From Sepiola atlantica (Eukaryota; Mollusca; Cephalopoda; Sepiida; Sepiolidae): a DNA stretch of 64,000 bases. The notes below the pieces were generated by a model that was not told the origin of the DNA, did no database searches, and worked only from the letters and a program-made list of their open reading frames with translations. The stretch spans positions 59,162,828 to 59,226,827 of the forward strand of contig OY744525.1 of NCBI GenBank assembly GCA_963556195.1. Direction: 5' to 3'. Shown in pieces: positions 1 to 10,788 of this stretch (its first letter is position 1; the number at the start of each line of letters is the position of its first letter). The translations under genes and the position numbers were made by a program.

Positions 1-230
1 TGTGTGTGTGTATTTATATAGTTGTTTACGCTAGTGTAGTTTTAAAATAATTTTTCGAATTTGACTTTTGTATAGGGCTGCATTTTCAATTACATCACCG
101 AACAGAGAGAAAAAAGTCGGATGGACAGATACACAACTGTCCAATTGCCTCAACTCAAAGTGTAATATCTATTCGTATACGACACATCACCTGTTCTGCC
201 AATTGGTCAATGAAAGACAAATCATTCTAA

Positions 231-352
231 ATTGAGTCAATTCTTGTTTTTGTCAGAATGGCCCTTTTGGGGAAGTTGAATTTTCCCCACATCTAAAAAC
301 GACCTAGTTTCTGTTTCTACCTTCATAGGGAAGCAAGTAAATAGGGACAGAT
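231..352 (+). repeat. SINE 3' tail fragment
   Basis: This stretch matches the 3' part of the U2-headed SINE at 38.4-38.5 kb. Both have a block of T's followed by GGGGA, a TTTTCCCC/TTTTTCC stretch, and the ending GGGAAGCAAGTAAATAGG. The head is missing, so this is a truncated copy. No coding potential is seen in bases 1-540. Confidence 0.55.
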
Positions 353-540
353 ACTCCACATTTATCTCTTAGTTATTTGGTCCTTTTTAACTCCAACAAT
401 AATCGGGGGTTATTTAGTCAAATTTGCATAAGCAACACGCGCAGAATACGCCCCAATTTAAAGAAAATAGTCCTGCATTATTAAGACGACCTCTTTTCTT
501 TGACAGAAAAAATCAAGAAAAATATTGCGTTTTTGGCATC

Positions 541-668
541 GGAAAATAGGCACACATTTTTTCGAAATTCCGTCCAGATTGCCGAGTTCGACAAAGTATA
601 CATCGACCGAAACGTTGTGATAAAACACCCAAGATGAGAACAGTAGTCCGAATATACCAAATTCTACG
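541..668 (+). repeat. PLE terminal repeat, family 1, partial
   Basis: This is an inverted copy of the sequence at 3366-3516. It shares the CGAAACGTTGTGATAAAA block and the run through AAGATGAGAACAGTAGTCC to the ATACCAAATTCTACGA end. It contains the GAAACG half of the hammerhead-like hairpin, while the upstream CTGAAGA half is eroded. With the 3.4-kb copy it frames 2.7 kb of DNA as an inverted pair. Confidence 0.7.
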
Positions 669-1746
669 AGTTTTTTCTTTATTGTCGTTTTTTAATCTAT
701 TTTTGTATTTTTCTATTTGTCTTTTCTTTTTTCTCCTTTTCTTGCAGTTATCTTCGTTTTTATGTTTCTCTTTTCATCATTTTCTTTTTGTTTACTTCTT
801 CTTTTTTCTTTTTCTAGCTGTTCTCCTATTTTTCCTGTTTTTTTATTTTCTTTTTGTTCATTTTTTTTCTAGCTGTTATCCTATTTTTATGTTTCTCTTT
901 TCTTTATTTTCTTTTTGTTTATTTTTTTAGTTTTTAGTTTTTCTTAGCTGTTTATTTTCTTTTTATGTTTCTTTTTTCTTTATTTCCTTTTTGTTTACCT
1001 TTTTCTCTAGCTGTTATCCTCATTTTTACGTTTCTCTTTACTTTATTTATTTGTTTACTTTTTCTTTTCTAGCTGTTATCCTCGTTTTTATGTTTCTTTT
1101 TTCTTTTTCTTTTTGTTTACCTTTTTCTTTTTTCTTTTTCTAGCTGTTATCCTCGTTTTTACGTTTCACTTTTTTTTCTTTTTTCTTTTACTTTACTTTT
1201 TTCTTTTTCTCTAGCTGTTATCCTCGTTTTTATGTTTCACTTTTCTTTATCTTCTTTTTGTTTACTTTTTCTTTTTTTTCTAGCTGTTATTCTCGTTTTT
1301 ATCTTTCTCTTCTCTTTTTCTTTTTGTTTACTTTTTTCTTTTTTTTTCTAGCTGTTATCCTCGTTTTTATGTTCTTCTTTACTTTATTTTTTGTTTCCTT
1401 TTTCTTTTTCTAGCTGTTATCTTCGTTTTTATGTTTGCTCTTTACGTTATTTATTTTTTGTTTACTTTTTCTTTTTCTAGCTGTTATCCTCGTTTTTGTT
1501 TGTCTTCTCTTTATTTTCTTTTTGTTTACTTTTTTTCTAACAGTTATCCTCGTTTTTATTTTTCTCTTCTCTTTATTTATTTTTTGTCTACTTTTTTCTT
1601 TTTCTAGCTATTATCTTCGTTTTTATGTTTCTCTTTACTTTATTTATTTTTTGTTTACTTTTTTCTTTTTGCCTTTTTTCTAGCTGTTATCCTCGTTTTT
1701 ATGTTTCTCTTTACTTTATTTATTTTTTGTTTACTTTTTACTTTTT
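669..1746 (+). repeat. T-rich minisatellite, about 62-76 bp unit
   Basis: About 14 imperfect copies are marked by the anchor AGCTGTTATCCTCGTTTTTA, followed by TGTTTCTCTTTACTTTATTT and a polypyrimidine spacer. Anchor spacing is mostly 61-76 bases. The strand is almost pure T with C. The F/L-rich open frames across it are a by-product of the repeat and not genes. Confidence 0.85.
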
Positions 1747-2036
1747 AAGTGTTTTATAGAGACTTGGATATTTCCTTCAATCTGCCAACAAGATTTGTCG
1801 CAAAAATCAATCACTCTCGAAAACGCGTCTGTCGAGTCAGAGAATCAATCGAACGACAGTGACCTCAGTAGCAAGTCTAGAATCAAACAGTTATTTTTCA
1901 TGAACGTTTTTTTTCAGATAGTTTTCCATGTTTAAAGAAAACAACAACACTAAATAATAGTTAATTATTCTAAATGTACTTTCTCACAACCAATATGCAA
2001 ATATCAAGAAGTTTCATCGAATATCCTGCTGGCTTG

Positions 2037-2219
2037 TCAGGCCGAGAGCAGGCTCGATGCGTTTCCTGGAATAGTGACGATCGAGAGGCGCTCGTAAAGC
2101 CAAATCAATTCACGATGGTCGCCGGTGTGCCGCGGAATTAATAGACCAATGCCGTTGAGGAAGTCCCACATAACAGGGCCGATCGCTCCACTCGTCTCCA
2201 CGGCTATAAGTTTCATAAA
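2037..2219 (-). pseudogene. Retroelement ORF C-terminal relic
   Basis: The minus strand reads about 60 codons without a break to a TGA stop at 2037-2039. Visible motifs are VETSGAIGP, then FLNGIG, TGDHRE, ERLSIV and GNASSLLS. This order (VETxG, FLxxxG, TGDxRE, QRLSxAxxRGNA) resembles the tail of reverse-transcriptase proteins common in animal databases; that family statement is from memory. Stop codons lie directly upstream of the FMKLIAVET start, so only the tail survives. It is also more GC-rich than its surroundings. Family assignment is uncertain, but a transposon origin is likely. Confidence 0.4.
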
Positions 2220-2778
2220 TTATCATCGCGTATTCTTTTTCTAAAAGTTGAGCAGCGGTATTCAACACATATACGTAATACATTTGTTGTTATTTCTATC
2301 TGCCATCGTTACATAAAAGTATCAACACAATTATCATGGTGTCAGCGAATCAGGGAGAGATGGATTCCAGCCTGTCTATATAGCATTCACAACTAGTTCT
2401 TGAACACAGTTCGCTGGCTTTCTTTGAGTCGAGTCAATAACGTCGTCTTTTCAAAATCGACCCATCTGTGAATTAATTATGCACGCATGAGCAGAATTAC
2501 CCCCCCCCCCCTCCGCATCTTGATACAACCACTTCAGAAACAGACAATAAACTTGTCGTTAGACAGAGCGGTGAAAAACATGTTGTTCTGACAGCTGGCA
2601 CAAAGATTAAGAAATTAAGAAACCAGGAAAAAAATCAGTATTTTATGAAGTAAAAATGGAGGATTGAAAAGAAATGGCGATAAACTAAAACAACAAAAAG
2701 TAAAATGGATTACATTGAATATTTTCTCTTGATTTTTTTTCTATGAAAGTAGAAGAAAGAAAAAATGATTGCCTCCCT
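2220..2778. other. Unassigned AT-rich sequence
   Basis: No gene or known repeat was recognised. A run of about 11 C's sits near 2501. Confidence 0.5.
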
Positions 2779-2779
2779 T

Positions 2780-3330
2780 ACTGGAAGAAAATAAAGGACG
2801 ATGCTGCCAAGCTTAATAATTATCCGAAGGGACAATTTTGTTAAGCATAATATTCATCTGAGAGGACAATATTTTAAATCTTAACACAAATCTTTCAAAC
2901 TTAATACTTATTTAGATTGAACAAATCTGTGAAACTTAACATTTATTTGAATGGACAAATTTGTGAAACTTAATACTTATTTAAGGGTATAAATCTGTCA
3001 AACTTAACACTTATTTGAATGGACAAATCTGTCAAACTTAACACTTATTTGAATGGACAAATCTGTCAAACTTAATACTTATTTGACTTAACAATGATAT
3101 TTAGCTTAACACTTTTGAAAGGAACCATGCTGTCTAGCTTTATACTTAACCAAACGGAAAATTTTGTCCTTAGTTATATAAAGGAAAAATGTCGTCAGTT
3201 TAATACGTATTTGAAATGAAAATTCTTTTAAGCTAAATCTTTACTTAAGATACGAATACCGTCAAGCTTAATACTTATCTAAAAAGTTGATGATAAGCTT
3301 TACATTTATTTAAAGTGACAATAGAAAAAA
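2780..3330 (+). repeat. 34-bp minisatellite with degenerate flanks
   Basis: The unit contains AATGGACAAATCTGTCAAAC followed by TTAACACTTATTTG. The best copies lie at about 2935-3090 and decay on both sides to pieces that keep only the CTTAATACTTATTT core. No open frame is conserved between copies. Confidence 0.8.
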
Positions 3331-3365
3331 CACAAAAATAGATTAAAAAACAACAATAAAGAAAA

Positions 3366-3735
3366 AGTTCGTAGAATTTGGTATATTCGGACTACTGTTC
3401 TCATCTTGGGTGTTTTTATCACAACGTTTCGGCCGATGTAACCTCCGACCTTATTCAAGTGTACTTTGTCGAACTTGGGAATCTAGACGGAATTTCGAAC
3501 GGAACCCTTTATTTAATCGACGGGGTAGCATGCTTTCGTTCCATCTGCCATGACTGGGAAGAAGTCTTCAGTAATTCGCAATTCATCGTATCGCCCGCAC
3601 TGAGGATTGAACCTTCAACCTTCAGATGACTGTCACTTAGAACTGAATTATACTTAGTACTATATCAACTGCGGACAATTCTAGCATACATTTTGGGAGC
3701 AAACCTATTCTTGTTTTTGATCTAACTACTTATCA
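3366..3735 (-). repeat. PLE terminal repeat, family 1
   Basis: This lies directly downstream of PLE1 on the same strand and is therefore probably its 3' terminal repeat (pLTR). Related copies lie at 541-668, 34418-34780 and 43715-44052. Read on the minus strand, the segment 3422-3459 forms a short hairpin (GGTC pairing with GGCC) followed by GAAACGTT. In the 34.7-kb copy the same place starts with CTGAAGA, giving a hammerhead-like core. A conserved block, GATTAAATAAAGGGTTCC, lies 60-90 bases upstream of the hairpin. Confidence 0.7.
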
Positions 3736-3762
3736 TTATAGATCACTACTTATCTATTATTT

Positions 3763-5520
3763 ATAATTATAGGTTCCCATATTGTATTAAATTCTATACT
3801 AGGTCTGCTTAGTAAGTCATTGTCGCCTAACATATGTGCTGCTTCTTTGAGTCGTCTTACTCTCCACCGTTCTTCTCTATCTATAATTTTTACTTCATCT
3901 CATAAAGGTAGATGGTTTCCCTTTTCCTTTCACATGTGGTCAGCCATACTCGACTTTTCGATTTCTCCACGTATTACGCCTTTCCGGTGTTCTTCGAGCC
4001 TTACTTTAGTGGACGACATGTCTCGCCTTTGTATACTTTTCCACACTTACATGGAGTCGCATACACACAGTTCTTAGTCATGACTTTTTCCGTAGGGGTT
4101 TAACTCTCACAATATGCTTTCGGAGAGTTGAGTCGTTCCTGAATACTATCCTGATGTTATATGGATTACATATTCTTTGGATTTTTTTCAACAAGCCCCT
4201 CATATATGGTATACAAACTGTGGTGAGTTCTCGGGTGGTGTTCTTTTGGTGTTGCGTCTAGATTTGTTAGAGCTGATGTCATGCTCTCTGGATAGTTGTT
4301 TCGGTGGAGAGTTTCTCTTAAACTATCCATTTCCTCTTGATATGTATCGTTGTTACTACATATTGTCTTTGCTCGATGTTGTAGGTATCGAACAATTCCT
4401 TCCTTTACATTATATGGATGGTGGGAGTTGAAATTTAGATATTGTCAAGTGAAGGTTGGCTTTCGATACACAGATGACCTAAACCCCTGGTCAGTGCGAG
4501 TTATCAGCACATCTAGGAAGGATAATTTGTTGGTATGTTCTTTTTCCATCGTGAACTGTATAGATGGGCGGAGAGAGTTCACATGGCCCAGTAATATTTG
4601 AACGCCCTCCTGGTGAGGCCAGAGTATGAATGCGTCATCTACATATCGCAGACACATTGTTGACTAACGTTGTGTTAATTGTAACGCCATTTCCTCAAAG
4701 TATTCCATGTAGACAGTGGCCAGTACCGTGGACAATGGTGAACACATAGCTAGACCTTCTTCTTGTCGGTATATATCAGATCCTACCACGAAGTATGTGG
4801 TTTCTATGTAGAAGGTCAACACCTCCATTATTATTATTGAACCAGCTGTCTGTATTTTGCAGATGGAATTAGGTCCTTGTTTTTACTAAGGATATGTGAC
4901 GACTTACTTTCTGTCTGTAAAGACGGGTTCTTTTTTACTTTACAGTAGCCATCTGATCCCACTAGATCTGCCAATTTCTTGGAATATTCCGTTCTATCCA
5001 TTAACACTGTAGCATTGCCTTTGTCTGCTGGTAGTATTATGATATCATCATCACTGCGTAGCGACTTGAATAGCCAAGACTTCTTCCTTTGAGACGTTAG
5101 GGTTTGGAGGCTTAGAATTCTCGAGTGCTTGTCTCACCTTCCACCTTAGCTCATCTCCTTGTGCATTGGGTTTATTCAAAGCTGCCTCTTCTATTAGAGT
5201 TATCATGTCTAAGTATGGAATCCGTTTGATGGTTGTGACGAAGTTGGAACCTTTGTTCAGCACTAATATCTCGGAGGAAGTTAGCTGACGTTCACTCATA
5301 TTGACAATGGTTCTTATTGTTGAATGGTGGACTTGTGGTCTTATGTCCTTAGATTTCAGATTTTCCAACTTCTTTATTTAGTGAGATTTGACCTCCTTAA
5401 ATTCATGCTTATATGATATGTCCAGGTATTCTCCGATGCGAGTTTTGTCGTCCGACAGTGATATACTTTCTAGAAAGGGGCGAGCTCGTTTGAAATTTCG
5501 GTTTGCGATTGATGTTTCTT
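3763..5520 (-). pseudogene. Penelope-like element RT/GIY-YIG relic (PLE1)
   Basis: Translated pieces on the minus strand line up in the order of a PLE protein. An N-terminal segment (5050-5370) has QLTSSEILVLNKGSNF. RT motifs follow: ILPADKGNATVLMDR near 4985-5040, then the catalytic box RYVDDAFILW near 4620-4650, then FTMEKEH, FLDVLITR and VYRKPT down to 4445. The tail has PCKCGKVYKGET (the GIY-YIG nuclease region, 4010-4065) and DEVKIIDREERW, and it ends in a TAA near 3763. Several frameshifts and stops break it, for example a shift near 5070, stops near 4830-4845 and a stop right after RPLK. PLEs combine this RT with a GIY-YIG endonuclease; this copy cannot make a working protein. Confidence 0.9.
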
Positions 5521-5529
5521 CTACCGGAT

Positions 5530-5838
5530 GTTGTGGATTCTAAAAGCATAATTCCGAAGCATAAAGAAAAAAGACTAAAAATAACAAAAGAAAAAACAGA
5601 AGAGGAAAAAGAAAGAAACTGACAAAAATAAAAAAAAGTTTCTGTTTTTTTTTTTGTAACAAACATAAAAAAGACAAAAGCAAATGAAAAGCACAAAAAT
5701 ACCCCGCCCCCCCAAGATAGAGATCACCGAGGAAAACCCTAATTCCAGACTATGTTCTTTCAAGTTGATTTGTGGGGAGCAACCACATCGTATTTTATTT
5801 TGTTAAGAAAAAAAATCCAATTAAACAAGGTTTTCCAT
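5530..5838. other. A-rich low-complexity flank
   Basis: Bases 5565-5700 are A-rich with short AAAAGAAA motifs. Open frames here are low complexity (F/S-rich) and not credible genes. Confidence 0.6.
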
Positions 5839-5839
5839 C

Positions 5840-5975
5840 GATTCGACCATAGAACAATGTAAATACGCTCACGAATGTTTCACTTAATTATTTAAACGCT
5901 GAGAACTCGTGCATCGTCCAAGAGAAAAAAAGCCAGAGACAACTAAAATATGGTTTGACGGGTGGCTACCTGGTT
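5840..5975 (+). repeat. Unknown direct repeat, copy 1
   Basis: This aligns with 6716-6840. Shared blocks are CCAT(C/T)GATTCGAC, TTAATTATT(T/C)AAAC, AAAAGCCAGAGACAA and GGCTACCTG. No protein is recognised. The two copies are about 870 bases apart. Confidence 0.6.
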
Positions 5976-6204
5976 GAGTAAGATGTTAACACCCAGAAAT
6001 AGTTTTATACTGGTCACGGAAATATATTTGAATATTATTATATAACATCAGTGTCGCTATTTAGAATTTAATTTCTCGCACCTGGAAGCTGTCTTAAGAC
6101 GAATAGATGAACACATGACCGCTGAATATTTATTAATCTTTTTATTCTGAAAAGACAATGTCACCGATCAGGTGTTTAGTTGCGCCATAGACAACATAGG
6201 AACT

Positions 6205-6500
6205 TTTCATTAGTTGTTTTGTTTTACGGCATATCAACCCTTTTCGGGTTATTTAATGCCGAATCCGGTTATTTTGGTAAAAGTTTTTATGCTTCAAGTT
6301 CTTTGTATTTAAATATTTATTCATTGTGTTTGGTTTAGTTGTTTTGTCGATGAAAAATGTTGTTTTTGTTTTTTAGCTTTCCAGAACATGATTGAGTTTT
6401 TCAAAGAGAAAGGAAAAAAACAATAAAATCAATGTATGGTGCATTTTAAGTCAGGAAATTGGTATTTTCAGACAGTCTGATCTGATAGCACCATGCACTT
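6205..6500 (+). repeat. Interspersed repeat B
   Basis: The start reads TTGTTTTGTTTTACGGCATA, then TCAACCCTTTTCGGGTTATT and TAATGCCGAATC. Further blocks are TTTTTATGCTTCAAGTTCTT and, near the end, GGTGCATTTTAAGTCAGGAA. The same blocks in the same order recur at 42838-43165, and reversed at 37545-37650 and 38535-38590. It does not look coding, and the class is unknown (SINE or other non-autonomous element). Confidence 0.75.
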
Positions 6501-6617
6501 TTCATTAACATTTCCTTTTATACACAGCGATGATTGTAGAAGACTCGCTTGAAAGGAATCCGTAAGACACTAAACGTATACTCGACATTCACTGACTACT
6601 TCAATCACGCCTTCTTC

Positions 6618-6715
6618 TCCTATGCGTGACCCTGCTCGTCCAATCAGAGCCTTTGGTAAATTGCTGCCTCTCCCCTTCCCCTACTTTAGTCAGTATAAAA
6701 CCCAGGTGAAATATT
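6618..6715 (+). promoter_or_regulatory. Candidate promoter (CCAAT and TATA boxes)
   Basis: GTCCAATCAGAGCC (about 6638) and CAGTATAAAACCCAGG (about 6690) are spaced as in an RNA polymerase II core promoter or an LTR U3 region. They lie just upstream of repeat copy 2. Copy 1 lacks a similar upstream pair. Function is inferred only. Confidence 0.3.
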
Positions 6716-6840
6716 CCATTGATTCGACTTGAAGTTAATTATTCAAACCCTTGGGAATTGTGTTTCATCCAGTAGAAATTAAAAAGCCAGAGACAATTGG
6801 AAATGGTGTTAAGAACGGCTACCTGACCGAGAAAGGTGTC
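6716..6840 (+). repeat. Unknown direct repeat, copy 2
   Basis: This is the partner of 5840-5975. A short open frame (6751-6933) runs through it with AAATGGTGTTAAGAACGGCT but matches no family I recognise. Confidence 0.6.
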
Positions 6841-7474
6841 GAAACTGCAGCAAATCGCATATTCAACAAGGCAACTCTCACAAGACCGATTTGTAAGCCT
6901 GGATTGACAATTACAAGCGGCGAAATGTGTTAACGAAAGACACTGTCCGCATTCCGCATGCAGCGTTCCCGCCGAGGGAGGGCGAAGGGAAATAGACACA
7001 AATGATATACACACGACCAGCCGACGTGCTTGGGATGTTTATCGTCGAGCAAGGATGGACCAGCTTAGGAATGATTAGCCTACGAATAGCGACGACGTCG
7101 AGTGTCGTCTCGCTTACGGTGAAATTAGCGGTGTACCGTGTATATATTAGCCGAAAGGTGAGAATAGCAAAGACGAGTAATTCCCAACCTTTATCGGACT
7201 ATAAACCCCGTCTCCAGCTTCAGCTTGACTGCCAGGATACATCGAACACATATACAGATACTTACTTCTTTCGTGGCAGGTACGTTGCAAATACATAACA
7301 ACAACAAATACCGTAACAAAAGCATGTGTGTCATCATAAATACACGCTTAACAGAGTAAACGGATTTGTTTAGATGATTGTTCTGAGATTCACCATGGGC
7401 TGGTTGAGCTGACTTCACCCGAAAGAGGAAGTTTCTAGGGAATATTAAATTCACCATCGTTACCCAGTCGCATG
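6841..7474. other. Unassigned, relatively GC-rich
   Basis: Several 80-108-codon frames on both strands overlap one another. None shows a recognisable domain or consistent coding signal. Confidence 0.4.
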
Positions 7475-7476
7475 TA

Positions 7477-7905
7477 TCAGGTTGGAAAGAAAGTAATGTC
7501 GTTTTTGTCAAACACATTTATTTCATCTGAAACATTCACATTAGGGAATTTTTCAACTTTACAATAATTTCCCCCTTTTTCTATGACTTCTGTCCAACGA
7601 TCAACTAGCTACTTGATGCCTTCTTCAAACGATTTCTCTAGTTTTTTTAAGAGAAAAACAAATTTAGGTCATTTTTGAGTTGGTCATCATTTTCATAAAT
7701 TTTATTGTTTAAGTGATGCTGCAACGACTGGAAAAGATGGTAGTCGGATGGAGCAATGCCATGTGAATAAGGCGGATGAGGCAAAACTTCCCAATTGAAA
7801 CTCATGACCTTTTCCTGAGTGAGTTTTGCTGTGTGAGGTTTCGCGTTATCATGCTGAAGCACTACATCCTTCCTATTAAGAACATATTTTAAAACGCCAT
7901 TTTTC
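7477..7905 (-). pseudogene. Mariner transposase C-terminal fragment with 3' ITR
   Basis: The minus strand encodes the mariner second-Asp box VLQHDNAKPHTAKLT, then WEVLPHPPYS and the third-Asp box APSDYHLFQSLQHHL. The tail continues with FEEGIK, a stop, and LVDRWTEVIEKGGNY, ending in TGA at 7477-7479. A frameshift at FFS and the internal stop inactivate it. The N-terminal half, with the first catalytic Asp, is absent. The end of the frame overlaps CAGGTTGGAAAGAAAGTAAT (7479 onward), which resembles a mariner inverted terminal repeat next to a TA. No matching 5' ITR was found, so the element is 5'-truncated. Confidence 0.9.
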
Positions 7906-8465
7906 TATTTCATTGGATACTGAGACCGTTATTGTTTCATTTACCTTTTAACCTTTCGTCCCTTTTCACTTTCCTGATTAAATTCTAATCGCTTCCTTTA
8001 TCTTAGGTTCTTATTTTTTTTCTGCGTTTTGATTGGCTGCTTAGAAACCTATTCTGGTTTAAGAGAATATAATTGCCGAACGATAAAAAAAATCTTTAAA
8101 AAAATGAAACATGGCGTCTTTCCTTCCATTCAGTTAACCCCCGGAAATGATACTCATGCATTCCATTAAATATTACCAGTTCATGTTTATATGTAAATAT
8201 AGAAATTTCAGACTAATATCAACACATCGAATTGAATAACTTCGCTAAAAGTAAGTGTCTTCTTTCACTTTAAATTCACTACCTGCAATTCAATTACATT
8301 CTCCCTAGCTTACTTATCCTATTCGACGAATGACAGAATATCAGTTTGCTTTTAATTAAGCAGTTACCTCTGAGAATAAGAATACAGTTTGAAGGAATAA
8401 CAACAAAAAAAGAATAGCTCAAATAGTAGTTACCATGGTTTTTTTCGACTGCTAACACAATCTCT
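7906..8465. other. Unassigned AT-rich sequence
   Basis: Nothing recognisable beyond short simple runs. Confidence 0.5.
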
Positions 8466-8545
8466 ATGATAATTGCCTCAGTCTAAAAGGATTTCTCATT
8501 CCCGAACATAGCACAGAACAGATGACATGCAGTATCGCAACAGAT
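8466..8545 (-). repeat. SINE body fragment, copy 1
   Basis: This contains, reversed, the block AGAAATCCTTTTAGACTGAG found in the body of the U2-headed SINEs at 28.9 and 38.4 kb. A near-identical copy follows at 8622-8706, so this is a local duplication of about 156 bases. Confidence 0.55.
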
Positions 8546-8621
8546 ATCTATTTTAAAGGAATATTATCGAAAATACACCAAACGGGTTTTACTATTTATC
8601 ATAGAAATAACCCTAACCCTC

Positions 8622-8706
8622 TTTGATAATTGCCTCAGTCTAAAAGGATTTCTCCTTCTCGAAGATCGTACAGAACAGATGACATGCAGTATCGAAGCAG
8701 AGCGCA
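8622..8706 (-). repeat. SINE body fragment, copy 2
   Basis: Second copy of the block at 8466-8545. It shares GATAATTGCCTCAGTCTAAA and CAGAACAGATGACATGCAGT. The latter may be a decayed U2-like head (reverse of CTGTTCTG). Confidence 0.55.
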
Positions 8707-8970
8707 AACACCACGTCACAGTTCACTTCTGAAAAAATCTAATGTCATTAATTTACAGTACTTTTTCCGACAATAATAACGAAACGTAAACATTCCCATA
8801 GCCTCTATGCTACAATTGACAATTGACAATTTCTTTCTTCTTCCCATCTCCCCTTTCCCCCTCTCTTTCTCTCTCATAAGTTAATTAACAAAACCGGGTG
8901 GCAATTAGTCGGTAGGCTCAAAGTTAAAAAAAAAAAATGTTTTTACTCAAAGAATTCCATAACTTTATCG

Positions 8971-9209
8971 AGGGGACGGTAGTCAAGTGGATAACGACGA
9001 GGACTGACGACCTGAGGATGCCAATTTCGAATTCTGTCGGTTCCATAATGTTACTTTCACTTAGGGATTTTGGCAACCATCACGTGGTCCCTCCTGCAAG
9101 AATACCAACACCAGAATCAACCGGTCAACACAGTTGTACCATGTTGATTCATACGAATTTACTTTTACCAACAATTTTTGGAAAATTTGTAGATTAACAC
9201 TTTCTGCTA
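8971..9209 (+). repeat. tRNA-headed SINE, copy 1
   Basis: A box-A-like GGTAGTCAAGTGG (about 8978) and a box-B-like AATTTCGAATTCT (about 9023) have tRNA-like spacing. The head is followed by a non-tRNA body (CTTAGGGATTTTGGCA, CAACCGGTCAACACAG) and a tail TTGGAAAATTTGTAGATTAA. No acceptor stem forms, so this is not a working tRNA gene. A second copy follows directly. Confidence 0.75.
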
Positions 9210-9400
9210 AAATGGATAACGACACGGACTGACAACCTGGGGGTACCGAGTTCGAATTAAGTCGGTTCCATAATGCCACTTTCACTTAGGGATTTTGCCA
9301 ACACCAAAATCAACCGGTCAACAAATTTGTACCATGTTGATTCACACGAATACCAACAAATTTTGGAAAATTTGTAGATTAACACCTTCCGCTAAATTAG
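9210..9400 (+). repeat. tRNA-headed SINE, copy 2
   Basis: This joins copy 1 head to tail. It keeps GGATAACGACACGGACTGAC, the box-B-like GAGTTCGAATT and the same body and tail, with an internal deletion of about 45 bases after GGGATTTTG. It arose by tandem duplication or by insertion next to copy 1. Confidence 0.75.
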
Positions 9401-9463
9401 TCTACATTTTTTTTAGGAAAGAAGTAAACAAAAACAAAAACAAGCAATTTAAAAAAAATTGGA

Positions 9464-9762
9464 ATGGGGATCAGCTTCGTATATACATTTAACATAAAAT
9501 AACCCTCCATTTTTGTGTCATTCTAACTTATAAGTTAGACAGTTAACAAATTTGTGTTTTTTTACCACTAACCCTAGGTCCGACTTGTAAGGTCGTAAAA
9601 CCACACGTGATCGCATAAAAAAGTATCCCCCTAAAAATTAAAATAATAACGTACAGAATTTATCGTATAAAAAAAGTGGTTAATGCCCTAAAACGCTAGA
9701 ATGGCCCGTTAATGGCGGATCATTTTATGTTAAATTTATACGCGAAACTGGCCCCCCACCCA
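9464..9762. repeat. Fold-back (MITE-like) repeat A1
   Basis: The left end (GGGGATCAGCTTCGTATATA then CATTTAACATAAAATAACCC) is matched in reverse by the right end (GATCATTTTATGTTAAATTT then ATACGCGAAACTGGCCCCCC). Inside, CATTCTAACTT pairs with the reverse of CGCTAGAATGG. There is no open frame. It is related to 10158-10462 and 11722-12505. Confidence 0.65.
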
Positions 9763-10157
9763 ACCCGCTTAAATTTTGAATTTATTTTTTAATGTTGTTT
9801 TTTTTCTTTCTACCAGGTTTTTCTTTCTGATTATCGCCCTAGTAGAATCTCTTGGTGGTGGTGGTGGTGGTTGTGGGCTAAGGGTGTTAATCTATAATAT
9901 TATCGAAACTTTTAATATTTCTATTTATGCTTGTAAAATCAGATATTTAATTAGCTAATTTTAAAGAAGTTATTTATTTTTCACGTGATAAGTAAACAAC
10001 TAAACAATTCAATTGTTTAAAGAAGGGCGTATTAGTTAAAAGATATAAGATTTTAAAAATCTCTGTAAATTAACAGGTAAACACATTTAGCTACACCCCC
10101 AATGAGATTCTGCTGTTTTACGTGTGAACATCCTGGTAATTTAAAATTTAAAGTGTC

Positions 10158-10462
10158 GAATCAGTTTCAGATATAAATTTAACGTAAAATTATCCCCCAT
10201 TTCCGAGCCATTCTAACTTTTTAGCGCAGTCAACCAATTTTTTACCACTAATCGAGTGGCGAGGTCATAAAACCACATGTAATCACCTATCCCCTCCCCC
10301 CAACTAAAAAAAACGCAGCGGATTTATCTACAATAGCAAATAAAAAGAATTTACTTAACTGTCTTAAAACGCTAGAATGATTGGAAAATTATGGGGGATC
10401 ATTTTACGTTAAATCTATATACGAAACTGTTTCTCCACTCTAGATTCTGAAATAATTTATTT
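10158..10462. repeat. Fold-back (MITE-like) repeat A2
   Basis: The ends CAGATATAAATTTAACGTAA and TTACGTTAAATCTATATACG are inverted copies. The interior parallels A1 (GTCATAAAACCACATGTAAT), about 690 bases further on. A1 and A2 are therefore direct copies of a palindromic unit. Confidence 0.65.
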
Positions 10463-10788
10463 TTTTGTTTTGTTATCTATTCTTTCCGTGAATGTTTTTC
10501 ATGGTGGTCATACGTAATCGCCTAAAAAAGTAAAATCTATTTTTATTAGGAGGTAGAGTGATTTAGCGGTGGGTGCTAATCAAAATATGATTATTTTAAG
10601 GTCATTGGAAGGATACTATTAAGGGAATTTGTAAGCATTTAATTAGCTTATTAAAAAAAAAAAACATGCTTCATTTATTTTTTCACGAAAAAAAAAACCA
10701 TTTACATAGAAAACAAATCAGTTATCCTATGATATTTTCAATGAAGAACTATTTATTTTGGTACTTCTGCAGTTTACAAAATATGCTG
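10463..10788. other. Unassigned AT-rich sequence
   Basis: Only homopolymer runs were noted. Confidence 0.5.

Noticed and set aside
634..1683. Phe/Leu-rich open frames of 82-98 codons
   Set aside because: They arise from the T-rich minisatellite; frame changes between units and there is no domain.
2037..2219. Ribosomal RNA fragment (GC-rich patch)
   Set aside because: It does not match a conserved rRNA block that I recognise, while one minus-strand frame reads a retroelement-like protein tail.
8971..9060. Functional tRNA gene
   Set aside because: Box A and B resemble a tRNA, but acceptor and anticodon stems do not form, and a SINE body follows.
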